Below, one piece after another: positions 44,376 to 56,557 of a DNA stretch of 64,000 nucleotides; positions within the stretch are counted from its first letter, which is position 1; each line of letters starts with the position of its first letter. The notes under the pieces are model-generated. The model made no database searches. It saw only the letters and a program-made list of their open reading frames with translations, and was not told the DNA's origin. The DNA is from Rhabdophis nuchalis. Its lineage: Eukaryota > Chordata > Lepidosauria > Squamata > Natricidae. The translations under genes were made by a program, and so were the position numbers. The DNA lies in assembly GCA_039707465.1 (NCBI GenBank), contig CM077646.1, positions 79,136,715 through 79,200,714 on the forward strand. Direction: 5' to 3'.

Positions 44376-46400
44376 TCTTATTTCGTTATCTTTTACTTTT
44401 ATTTTGAAAAAGTTTTATTGGGTTTTATAAATTTTTTACAAATAGGGTGAAGGGTAAGGAGTAAAAAGACATTTTGAGAACTTTCACATCGAAGTCATTG
44501 ACTCCTTCCGAGACTTCATAACAGAATATAGAATAATACATTTAACTTACATTTGTACTACAAAGTGGAGAGAAATGCAAATATATCATTGTAAAAAAAC
44601 TATGCTAGCAAACATGTATAAACATCCAAACAGTATTATATTATATTAAAATAAAGTCATTTTTGAGATCTAAGTCTTTTGGCAATTGTATCTTCTTTTC
44701 CCTGGCCCCCAGTGGGCGGGGCCGCGGCACCCTCTGCTCCCCCATTTTCATCCTCCAGGATTGAGGAATGTTTTTCAAGAAAGGCTTCTGCCTTTGCAAT
44801 TGTTTTAATTCTTACTCTTCCTCCCTCCCAGAATACCAACATTCCCTCTGGCATCACCCACTTGAACCAGACCCCCTTTTTAAATAATCTTTTAGACAAG
44901 AAGGAATACTTCCTTCTTATCTCTCTAATCTTCTTCGGGACCTGCTTCAAGATGGCTACCTCTTTCTGTTGATAAACTAAGGGACCGTCTCTCTGCGCCC
45001 TCAAGATCCTTTCTCTTGTCGACCTTCTAACATTTAATATGTATCTCTCTGGGTACTTCATTTATCCTGGCATATGCTGAATTTATTCTATATATCAAAT
45101 TGATGTCCCCCCCTTACCTCCTCCTTAGGCTTGTGTAAATAATCTGCTAAAATTGTACACATTAAATCAGTTAAATCTTCATCACTTGCCTCAGGAACGT
45201 TCTGAAATCTTAAAAAATATGACATCCTTTCAAAATCCATCCTAGACATATGACCAGTTAAATCTCCAATTTCATTATTAATACTTTTAAGCTCTCCCTT
45301 TGCCCCAACTAACCCCACCTCCAGCTCATCAGTCTTTTGTGTATTTTCCATTAATTTCTTCTGTACCTCCAAAAGTTCTAACTTAGAGCTGACTTGGTCC
45401 TTTCTCATCTCTTTAATTTCTTTCACCAAGGTTTGAAGGGTTTCTTCCATTGTTGTTAATCTAGCATCCGTATCAGGTTTTTCAGGTAACATCGAAGTGA
45501 TTTTAGGCTGATGTGTCTGCTTTTTTGAAGCCATGGTGAAGAATTTAAGTCTGTGTCAGTAAGATGGCGTCTGCTGGAAACGAGCTAGTGAGGCAGGAAA
45601 TGAGCAAGTTCCAATAAACAAAGTCTTAGTTGTTACCTAATTAAAGTCCAGAGAGAAACCAAGTTTTTACAATCAAATAGGGGGGAAAAAGGCACTTCAG
45701 GGAAAGGACCAATTAATCAATTACAAACAATCATAAGTAAAAAAAAAAGAGAGGCAGTCCCATTCAGTAGGGAATGTCAGCAATCATCCATGAATAGTGT
45801 ATCTCAGGAGAACAAAGGAACGCCATTTTCCCCGCCCAGCTGAAAGCCACCGGGAATTAACAAAGTGGAAAATTGCTTCTTTATTGCCAGACTTCGATTC
45901 TAAGTATCCACGATCATTCCGGAAAGACTTTCACTCACGATCAGAAAAGTTTGAATGCAGGTTTCTACGCTTCCTCAAGCCTGAGGAGAAGTTTCAAAAC
46001 GCCGCTTTTCTTCTGTTCCAAGGGGGGGTTTCACAAACTCCCCCCTCCATCGCTTTGTTAAGCAAAAGTTGCAAGCAGAAAGAGAAAGTCACTCACAATC
46101 CACTCTGCAGCGAAGAGTCTCAGCTTTGCCTCCGACTCCAGCGATTCAGCCCTCTCAGGAAGTATTAGATGTTCCGGTCCTCCTTCAGCGAAGGGAACCA
46201 AGCCCCCTGCAGCATGTTCCTTTACTCCTGGGTCGAAGACAAGGACACACACACCCCGACCGCCGTCGGGACAGGGAAATCCCAGCAAGCCGACCGTACG
46301 GCGGAATCCTTTAAAAGGAATTCCCTGCCCCGTTGGAGGCCGTAAAAGAAGCAAAATGGCGGACGAGTCCCAGGACTTGACCGTCGCCTCCGGGAAACCA
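44376..46400 (-). mobile_element. ORF1-only L1-clade element (HAL1-like), complete insertion with 17-bp TSDs
   Basis: Exact 17-bp direct repeats TTCACCATTTTTAACCC at 44359-44375 and 46401-46417 bracket a 2025-base element in antisense. Read on the minus strand: a roughly 865-base 5' UTR (GC-rich first third), a decayed ORF1 (45534 to 44657), a 3' UTR of about 250 bases with CCAATAAAACTTTT, and an A-rich tail. There is no ORF2 or reverse transcriptase anywhere between the duplications. The 3' UTR matches the element at 62.6 kb. Confidence 0.88.
44657..45534 (-). pseudogene. L1-type ORF1p (RNA-binding, coiled-coil) with frameshifts
   Basis: Starts at an ATG in good context (ACCATGG on the minus strand). 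The N-terminal part has a long coiled coil (TTMEETLQTLVKEIKEMRKD ... LEVQKKLMENTQKTDELEVG), then an RRM (YFLRFQNVPEA). A seven-G run near 45108 has one extra G relative to the intact copy at 62924-63772, and about 50 bases later two bases are missing. The C-terminal domain continues to 44657 (IYQQ-like VYQQKEVAILKQVPKKIREI, MLVFWEGGRVRIKT, ending AKRLRSQK). Once these breaks are noted, every block aligns with the intact copy. Confidence 0.88.
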
Positions 46401-46499
46401 TTCACCATTTTTAACCCAACTTCCTGTAAGGGCCCCAATTAAGGGAGGAGACATGCAGTTTCCCTCTCTGCCTGTCGGCTCATCACCAGAGACCATCTA

Positions 46500-46679
46500 G
46501 ACAGAGAACCATTTTTTAGTTACGTTGTGTAATGCTGGAGTGCTAGGCTTCTGCCTTGGATTCATTACAGCCCCGGTTCGAATCCCAGTGGGGTGTGGCC
46601 AACTGATGAGAGCTAATAAGCTCGAAATAGATCTATCTTGGTCTCTCAAATTTAAATTTATTGATCAGCTTATAAAAAC

Positions 46680-46722
<43 letters not shown>
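46500..46722 (+). mobile_element. tRNA-derived SINE-like segment with (AC)n
   Basis: GTTGTGTAATGCTGGAGTGC is A-box-like; GGTTCGAATCCC is a perfect B box; it is followed by AACTGATGAGAGCTAATAAG and a tail region ending in an (AC)n run (46680-46720). The sequence from the HAL1-like element's duplication to 46500 may belong to the same SINE. Confidence 0.5.
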
Positions 46723-48010
46723 ATTTTATTTATTTATTTTTATTTTATTAAATTTATATCCCGCCCTTCTCCACGAAGGACCCAGGGCGGCGCACAGGAA
46801 TTTAAAAACATATAAAACAATAATATACAGAATTTAAAAACATATTAAATTACGTAACAGTCCTATGCTAAAATCCAAATTAAAATCCCCAATTTAAAAC
46901 TATCTAAAATAGCCCTAATGGGAGGTTAGGCTAGGCCGGCTTGCTGAAAAAGGTGTGTCTTTAGACACTGGCGGAAGAGGCGGAGGTCCGAGATGGTGCG
47001 AAGTTCAGGGGGAAGGTCGTTCCAAAGGGCAGGGCCTGCCACAGAGAAGGCTCTTCCCCTAGGTGTTGCCAGTCGGCATTGCCTGGCTGACGGCACCCTG
47101 AGAAGGCCCTCTCTGTGGGAGCGGATCGGCCGGAGAGATGTATGGGGCAGGAGATGGTCTCGCATATAACTAGGCCCCGAGCCATGGAGCGCTTTAAAGA
47201 TGGTCGTCAAAACCTTGAAGTACACCCGAAAGACCACAGGAAGCCAGTGCAGCTCGCGCAGGATCGGTGTTACATGGGAGTATATCGGAGCTCCCGTAAT
47301 CACCCACGTGGCTGCATTCTGGACTAACTGTAGCTTTCGAGTGCACCTCAAGGGAAGCCCCATGTAGAGAGCATTGCAGTAGTTGAGTCGGGATGTCACG
47401 AGTGCTTGAGTGACTGTGCGAAGGGCAGCCCGGTCCAGTAAGGGGCGCAATTGGCGCATCAGGCGTACCTGATGAAACGCCCCCCTGGCCACGGCTGCCA
47501 CATGGTCCTCCATAGACAGCCGGGAATCCAGGAGGACACCCAAATTGCGCGCCCTCTCCACGGGGGCCAGTGTTTCACCCCCAATGGCCAGAGTTGGAGT
47601 AATCTGGCTGAACCGGGGTGCCAGAAACCACAGCCACTCAGTCTTGGACGGGTTGAGCTTGAGTTTGTTACTACCCATCCAGATCCGTACGGCCTCCAAA
47701 CACTGGGACAGCACCTCGGCGGCATCGTTGGGGTGGTGTGGGGTGGATAGGTACAACTGGGTGTCATCGGCGTACAGATGATATCCCACCCCAAAACCAT
47801 GGATGATCTCGCCCAGCGGCTTCATATATGTGTTGAACAGGAGGGGCGAGAGGACCGACCCCTGAGGAACCCCGCATAAGAGGGGTCTCGAGGTCGACCT
47901 CTACCCTCCTGTCAACACATATTGCGACCGACCAGAGAGGTAGGACGAGAACCACCGCAAAACGGTGCCTCCCAGCCCCAACCCCCCCAGTCGGTGCAAT
48001 AGGATACCAT
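46722..48010 (-). mobile_element. 5'-truncated L2/CR1-clade LINE, antisense
   Basis: Read on the minus strand it begins in the reverse transcriptase just after the first catalytic Asp (ILLHRL...LGGTVLRWFSSYLS), passes through [20 protein letters not shown] and YADDTQLY to [14 protein letters not shown], then a 3' UTR with GCGCCGCCCTGGGTCCTTCG and GGAGAAGGGCGGGATATAAA, ending in (AAAT)n. A CAG-to-TAG type stop lies near 47915 relative to the copy at 28.6 kb; otherwise 299 codons remain open downstream of it. Confidence 0.88.
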
Positions 48011-48512
48011 GATACCATATGATAACTCTCCTGAACGTCTACTTTTTGTAAGTCCTCATTTTTCATTCAGAATAAATCTCAAAGCTCCTCTTCAGTTTAT
48101 CTATTCTAAAATGTGTTATTTCACATATTTTTAAATTTTGCCCATATCATATCTTCCTTATATCTACCATGTTACTTAGTGATACTCTTTGGAATCACAT
48201 TTCTATCAAATGAGATCTAAATTTTTGATATATTTGAAAACAGTGGCTTTATAGAATTGGATTTTAGAAATATAGCTAAATTATAAATATACACCTGCAT
48301 ACAAACAAGACATGAAATTAGATAAATTGAATTTAAATTAGAAGGACAGTGGTGAATGAAGTTGGGGTATTAAAGTTATTGTGTAAATATTAAAGGAACC
48401 ACATTTGTACGTCATACAATTATTTCCTGAAAGTTGTAGATCTTTCAGCAGGTAAGATACCATGCCATAAATAAGATCCCTAAAAGCTGCTCATCATTTT
48501 GTTCATCTACAG

Positions 48513-48687
48513 GGTGAGATTAAAATTGCAGTTGCTATTGAAGATGAAGCAAACAAAGACCTGCCTCCTGCTGCTCTTCTTTATAGGCCAGTTCGTCAGT
48601 ATGTTTATGGAGTCCTGTTTAGTTTGGCAGAAAGCAGGAAAAAAACAGAGAGGCTTGCTTTTAGAAAGAACAGATTTCCTCCTGAAT
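48513..48687 (+). CDS. FAM120A: FAM120A, internal exon (9th in window)
   Basis: 175 bases, phase 0 in and phase 1 out. It encodes GEIKIAVAIEDEANKDLPPA, then ALLYRPVRQYVYGVLFSLAE and SRKKTERLAFRKNRFPPE plus one base. The acceptor is CATCTACAG|GGTGAG and the donor CTGAAT|GTATGT. It is near-identical to the mammalian protein over its length, indicating strong purifying selection. The preceding intron holds an antisense L1-type element and an antisense L2-like LINE. Confidence 0.95.
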
Positions 48688-50857
48688 GTATGTATTTGTC
48701 TTTTATTATAATGGTAAAATCACTTGAAATGTCACTAATCTAGTCTTTGCATCAGTTATGTAAAATAAACTGTGATTTAAATTTGCAAATATAAAAAAAG
48801 CTATAATTTGCCAAGGTAATTCATTTTTTAGTTACTCAGCATTTTTGAACCTGTAGTGCAGGGGAATTTGGGGATGTGAAGCAATGTTTAAACAGTAGGT
48901 AGCAGCACATCAAGGTTGGAAATCAGCATTTTGAGTCATGTTCTGGACGAATTAGAATCACTACAATACTTTTAATTAATAAAACACAATAAACATCACA
49001 CTGGATTGGTTGCAATTGCTGAATATTCATCAGGAGTATGGACAATTTTGCATAGGCCGTCCATGGAGATATAACATTATTTTTCTAAATCTTTCAAATT
49101 AAAATAATGAAAGTTACATCTTAGTAGTTTCAAGTAGGTACACCATGGAATCGTAGAACAGTCCAATCAAGAGAAGTGTTTTGCTTTTTTAAAAGTCTTA
49201 CATGATGCTACATTCAAATTTATAAATTTATACCTGTATTGATTTTACTTTTAACTGGTATGAAGATCTTTGATGTGTATAAAGTATGTATAGCCCCCAA
49301 TAGATATAATTTACTAGATTTGTGTATAGGTTATCCTAAAATAAATGTAACTGTTCTGAAAAAGAATTCTGATAAATTCTGATAAGAGTGATAGAATTAA
49401 GCTATTCTTTGGGAAAGATAGAGTTATTAATGGCAGGAGAAATGGAGGTTAACACAGCTCCACCCATCAAGATTTATTTTAAGCAAATCTGGCAAAGTCA
49501 TATCTTTACATGAGCTTTTGCCACTTTTCAAATGAAAATTTTGGCGGGGTGTGTGTTCATTTGTTTTAATTCCTGGCTGTGAGATCAGGGGTCAGTCAGG
49601 GTAAAGAAGCAGATAAAGGAGTGCCAAGATAATCCATACCAAAAGGAGCACTGAATAGTTTGCTAAAATATTTTGTCCACGACTCTGAAGATATTAAATC
49701 ATTAAAACATGGAGCTAGGTTTATCTAAAGAGAGAAAAAAGATGCCAGAATAGATGATCACCCTTATTTTTTTACTGCTCATTGGGCCCTTGTCCCATTC
49801 ACTAATGAATACATTTGTTCTTCTTCTCTCAGGCATTTTCTGTAACCTTTTTTTAGTAAAAGAAAAATGTCGAGGGTAGATCATTATAGAACTGGGCATT
49901 TCTATAAGCTGAAGTCACAGTAGTTTTGGCTTCAGCTCAATCCTTATCAAACCAAGCTTTGTCCTTAGAGCAATAATGGGTTGAAGTTTAATTGGATTTT
50001 AAATGGTCCTGAACTAAAACAGTAATTTTTTGAAGAGTGACAAAAATGTCATTGATATCACTGGTTGTGATAATAGCCATTCTTTTGAATAGAATAAATA
50101 GGCAGAAAGGTTGAACACCTTCCTTTCATTGAACTGGATTTATAAATATTAGATGTCTGTAATTCTGGCCATAGTTTGGCTTTATAATTTTTGCCTGCTG
50201 TATTTTATTTCAGTTATTGTTTGCAATTTATACAGGATTTAATTTAGTTTGGCAGAAATTGAAAGCATGTTCTAATTGCTATATTAATATTAAAACCTAA
50301 GGAAATTACAAAAAACAAAGAGGTGTTCAAATTATCATATACCAGGTCATTTCCCAAATATTTCAGAATCAGATGTGCTTCTGACATTGGGGAAAGTTAA
50401 GATACGTATTCTGGCATGGATCCTAACCACTTTTCCATTCATGGAAAAGAATGGGACAGTTTCTGCAAATGTATCCCTCGGTTTTCAGACCTTTTTATAC
50501 CATGGTCTATATCATCCCTTATGATTACCTAACAGGAGCAGATAGAGGACACGAAGATTCCAGTGGGAGATGGCAATGAAAATGTCCTCTTCTGTGGATG
50601 GGAATTTTACTCTCCTTGCAGAAAAGAAGCTAGGGCATAGATCAGATTTTGCATTGATTATCATGAACAGTTGGTATTGGAAGAAGCCGAGTCATTTTTA
50701 AAACTACCACTACTACTGCTCCATTGTAAAACCAGCAATCCTGCCCACTGACAATTTGCACTTTTGAGGTAGTAGCCATCTCCCCTTTTAACTCCCATTA
50801 CATTTTGGACGAGCTCACCATAATCATTTTGAAAATCCCAATTTAGCACACCACATC

Positions 50858-51030
50858 AAATAGCACTATAATGCCTTGTTTGGACTTTGAAACTAAGCAG
50901 CATCAGACCTGATCAGTACTTTGATGGAAGATTACCAAGGAATACCAAAGCTGTAGGCTAGATTGAGAAATCATCTATAAGGAGACAATGATGAACCACT
51001 TCTGTTTCCAAGAAAGCTATTGGGTTGTAT
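50858..51030 (+). mobile_element. 5S rRNA-derived SINE fragment
   Basis: TTGGACTTTGAAACTAAGCA then GCATCAGACCTGATCAGTAC, TTTGATGGAAGATTACCAAG and GAATACCAAAGCTGTAGGC follow the internal control region and 3' half of 5S rRNA with scattered changes. Then TGATGAACCACTTCTGTTTC continues as SINE body. It is too diverged to be a 5S gene. Confidence 0.65.
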
Positions 51031-51629
51031 TCATGTTGTCATTAGAGTATTGACCTCAATTCAAAGAATATCATCTTTCCTTTTATATTGTAGTTTCATA
51101 AAATTGTTGGGTTGGTAAAGATTAAATCATCCACTAGAATTCAAATGCTTGAAACTGATTTTGGTTGGAGCTAATACACAGCATTACCAGACTTAGGGCT
51201 CCAATAGTGATGAGTCTGAAATTGATTTAATTAGTTTATGGGATGAGTTTGCCATAAAGACACAGAACAAAAATAAATGGATACAAGGATATTGTTTCAT
51301 TCGGACTTCTGAGTAGCTTTTAGTACTCAGTACTCATTGGATCCTTTGGGTATTTGTATTTCTACTTAGATTCACTGTACAGAAGGTGAAGCTGGGTGAT
51401 TATTATTCTGTTCTATGGCATTCACAAGGTACTTCAGGGTTTAGTTTTGTCCTGCTCAACTGCTTATTAGTATGAAATGCCACTTACTATTTTTCATATA
51501 ATCAAGGAGATATAGTGAATTTTTTAAACTGGTCCCTGAGCAGGATAATGGGCTTCATGATGGCTAATAATTAAATTAAAGCTCGGTCTAAGCACTCTGG
51601 AGGTGGATAGGTTGGGTTTCTTTTTTCAT

Positions 51630-52560
51630 ACATCCATATTCTTCATTCTGCTATGGAGGAATTTTTGTTAATGGAGATACAAATGGCTTCAGTGGTTAGA
51701 GCTGCCTTTTATCAGCTCAATTTGATTACGCAAGTTTTGATACACAAGCTGCAGCCCTCTTGGGCAGGTTAACTTGGAGTACTTTATACATGGGCTAGTA
51801 AATTTGAACATTTAGCTACTGTGCCAGGGGTGGGTTCCACAAATCTACAGTGACATTTAGAACCGGTTCCAGCTCCCTCCCCCCGCCCATCTGCACATCA
51901 TCAAGATGAAGAGCAAGAGGAGTAATTCTGGGAGTTGAAGTCCACAAGTCTTAAAGCTGTCAAGTTTGAACATCCCTGGGGGTTTTTTATAAGGGGTGCA
52001 AGGGTCTTGTAACTTGACAGCTTTAAGACTTGCATGCTTCAAATGCCAGAGTTTCTGAGCCAAAATTTTGGTTGCTAAGCAAGAGCGTTAAGTGAGTTTC
52101 ACCACATTTTACAAGTTGGCCACGCCCACCCGGTCACATGACTACCAAGCCATTCCCACAAAGCAGGCCACACCTACAGAAGAGGTTCTAAAAAATTTTG
52201 AAACCCACCACTGTACTGTGCATATGGTTTTCGAATTTAGTAACTCCAAAATCCAATTTAATTGAGAGAGGTTTCTTCAGTTGTAATCACCATGTACTGG
52301 CAGCCAGGCCTAATTCAAAATGTTAGTGCTAACTTAAAGCCATGAACAACTAAACTGCCAACTATCTAGTGAAAAGTCTCCTCAGAGTTTTTAAATTTCA
52401 TCTTCAGAGGACTTTCTCAGGACCTCCTTACCATAGTTTCATATTTAGAAAACACCTTCCTCAAGGAGGAATGCCTGAAATCCACATGATAGAGATGCAA
52501 TTATTTACAAAGACCTTCCCAGATACTGTACATTTTAAACATTCTAAAATGCAATTGCTG
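51630..52560 (+). mobile_element. Old L2/CR1-clade LINE remnant, split by a hAT MITE
   Basis: Before the insertion a decayed frame reads QMASVVRAAFYQLNLITQVL, matching QVTAVARRAFYQVRLVRQL of the full LINE. After it, YWQPGLIQNVSANLKP resembles the HWLPV.FR..FKVLV..FKA region. The order fits one LINE copy, with an unseen or lost part between. Confidence 0.5.
51825..52213. mobile_element. hAT-type MITE with exact 8-bp target-site duplication, second copy
   Basis: 389 bp. Ends CAGGGGTGGGTT / AACCCACCACTG (one mismatch), flanked by TACTGTGC at 51817-51824 and 52214-52221. The interior has an imperfect inverted segment (CACAAGTCTTAAAGCTGTCA against TGACAGCTTTAAGACTTGCA). Confidence 0.92.
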
Positions 52561-52809
52561 CATTTTATGTCTTTATAACTTCTTGACTAAAATTCAGAAA
52601 ATTCAACAAAAAATAGGTCTTATATGAGTAGAGGCTAGGCAGTATCAATGATAATGTATTTTGTAAGTTACAAGTGGAGTTCAGGTTCAGTGTAAGAAAG
52701 CAAATATTTTGAGGTCGATTCCTAGATAATGTTATAAACGACAAAAAGTATGAGCAAAATGGCATTTGTACACAAACTATTTTGTTTCCTTTTTTTAAAA
52801 ATTCTGCAG

Positions 52810-53059
52810 TCTCGCCAGTGATAATTAAAGAATGGGCTGCTTACAAAGGAAAGTCTCCCCAGACTCCCGAGTTAGTAGAAGCTCTTGCATTTAGGGAATG
52901 GACTTGCCCTAATTTGAAGAAGCTTTGGTTGGGGAAAGCAGTAGAGGACAAGAATCGACGAATGAGGGCATTCTTGGCCTGTATGAGGTCAGACACACCA
53001 GCAATGCTGAATCCAGCTAATGTGCCCACTCATCTAATGGTGCTCTGTTGTGTATTAAG
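52810..53059 (+). CDS. FAM120A: FAM120A, internal exon (10th in window)
   Basis: 250 bases, phase 1 in and phase 2 out: (F)SPVIIKEWAAYKGKSPQTPE then LVEALAFREWTCPNLKKLWL, GKAVEDKNRRMRAFLACMRS and DTPAMLNPANVPTHLMVLCC-VLR. The acceptor is TTCTGCAG|TCTCGC and the donor TTAAG|GTGAGT. This is the most conserved block of FAM120A in the window. It probably belongs to the folded C-terminal part of the XPG-like architecture; that assignment is inferred. Confidence 0.95.
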
Positions 53060-54049
53060 GTGAGTATATTGTTGATTAATGTTAGCATATGGTAAAAATT
53101 CCTCTTGATAGTGCTGTATGTATGTAATTATGTAAGAATGTTACAGTTTTATTGATAGTATTTTCATGTGACAGCATAAATAATTCGTAGAACTGACATT
53201 TTTCTCAAGACTAAACACACAGCAGATTAAGACTTAAAAGTTTGTTATTCAGTTTACACAACAATTAAGAGGAATACATGGAAATACCTACTAGGGTGGA
53301 GAAAGTAGCAAAGCATAATTTCTTGTTTTAGGAACAATGGAAAAACCTGATTAGTTTAAAGAGAATAATATGAGGGTGTAGGCTGAAAATATGTTGGGTG
53401 AATAAAATAGAAAGCAGTTTACAGAAGGCAATCTTAAAACTCCTAGGGTGAACAGTTCTTGATTTTCAGCAATTTTGGTTTGATTCTAGCACTGGAAATG
53501 ATGTGCTTATTTAGTTCTAGATTGCTTTAAGCTTCTTCTGCCATAATTTTAGTTAGATTAGTTAACTTAAATATTCACTGATTTTTAAAAAATTATTATA
53601 GGAAGACTACATAGGATCCAGAATGTTAAAAAAACAAAAATTCTAATCTTGTATTAAATACATCCTATAGAAGTACTTTCTATCAAAATAACATAATTAA
53701 GTTTCAGTTTTGAAAAATCATGAGTTGAATTCATAGCACATGTCACACAAAGTTAAGACCCTCTTTCCATTTCATAAAAAGAAAGGGGGCGGGGAAGCTG
53801 TCCATTGATTCCTTCCTGGTACCTCTTTTCTGTTCTAGATTATGCTAGGGGCTCTGGAGCGGTTTCTGACTTTTCTGCCTCTTGCTCTCATAGGCTTAAT
53901 TTTCCACACCAATAGTTTGGATCCACTTTGGGTGTAATTACAGTGTTTTAATTAACACTGAACCTTGTTTAAACATTATTGTATGCAGACCTCAGAAGTA
54001 TTACACAGCTTTTCATAAATGGCTTACCCAAAGGTCTTTGTCTTTGTAG
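53060..54049 (+). other. FAM120A intron (990 bp)
   Basis: GTGAGT...TTGTAG. No mobile element recognised. Confidence 0.85.
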
Positions 54050-54164
54050 ATATATGGTGCAGTGGCCTGGAGTTCGGATACTTCGTCGCCAAGAACTTGA
54101 TGCCTTCTTGGCTCAAGCTTTATCTCCAAAACTCTATGAACCTGACCAACTGCAGGAACTAAAG
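54050..54164 (+). CDS. FAM120A: FAM120A, internal exon (11th in window)
   Basis: 115 bases, phase 2 in and phase 0 out. The Arg codon AG|A is split across the junction, followed by YMVQWPGVRILRRQELDAFL and AQALSPKLYEPDQLQELK. The acceptor is TCTTTGTAG|ATATAT and the donor CTAAAG|GTGACT. It is colinear with mammalian FAM120A. The following 6.3 kb intron contains the intact Tc1-like transposon. Confidence 0.94.
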
Positions 54165-54942
54165 GTGACTTCTGAAGTTGGTCTTTAATCCTTATTAATT
54201 CAAGCGCTTTGCAAAGCAGTATTATTTTCTTTTGTCAGTATTTTCTATTTTCATCCACTTGTTCATCAAAATAGTATGTGGACAGGAAGAGTTTCTGCCT
54301 TCAGCACCAGCTCAGTAATAACTTGCAGATAATGAAATCTGCTTCAATTTTCAAAGGAAATGTGCTGGTTTTTTTGCTTTTCTTTACCTGATACTGTATT
54401 CATTTTTGTTTTATATCAATGGCTTTCAGAGCTCTAACCTTTAAATCATCACTTTCATTTTATTTTATCTTTTCCTAAAGAATACTTGCATGTCTCCACA
54501 AGATTCCACCTCCACATATATACCTCTAAATAAATAATATCAGAGAAATTGTTACTTAGGCATATTGATCATGATTACCAGTAGATATACAGTAATGGGA
54601 TGGGTACAATTAAATCCTGTTACCAGTTTTCATTTTCATTTCAATTTCTCCATTTAAAGCAATTACATTAATATTATTAATATGATAATTTACTATCACA
54701 TTTTAAAATTCATTCATGGCCTTGTTGATATAGGTTTAGCATCCATTTTCAGTAATGTGTTTATAAATGGATGCATGATATATACTGAACCTTTTGTTGC
54801 ACTTAAGAACTGTTGTTTAATTAGTAGATTACCGAAGTTTAATGATATCTCCAAGACATTCTTTTTCAATCATAGAAAAACACTATTTTACCCATTTTTG
54901 CTTTAGACGTAGTCATGTGCCTTGTTTTAAAGTCCCTACATA

Positions 54943-56557
<1,615 letters not shown>

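Larger units (their letters stand above)
43950..48512 (+). other. FAM120A intron (4.6 kb)
   Basis: GTAAAA...CTACAG. More than half is an antisense L1-type element, a SINE-like segment and an antisense L2-like LINE. Confidence 0.85.
48688..52809 (+). other. FAM120A intron (4.1 kb)
   Basis: GTATGT...CTGCAG. The first 2.1 kb show nothing recognisable. The second half holds a 5S-derived SINE fragment, an old LINE remnant and a nested hAT MITE. Confidence 0.8.

Noticed and set aside
46540..46610. A tRNA gene
   Set aside because: The B box is perfect, but there is no cloverleaf with a paired acceptor stem, and the sequence continues into SINE body and tail.
50858..50960. A 5S rRNA gene
   Set aside because: Only the 3' half is present, with many substitutions, and it runs into SINE sequence.
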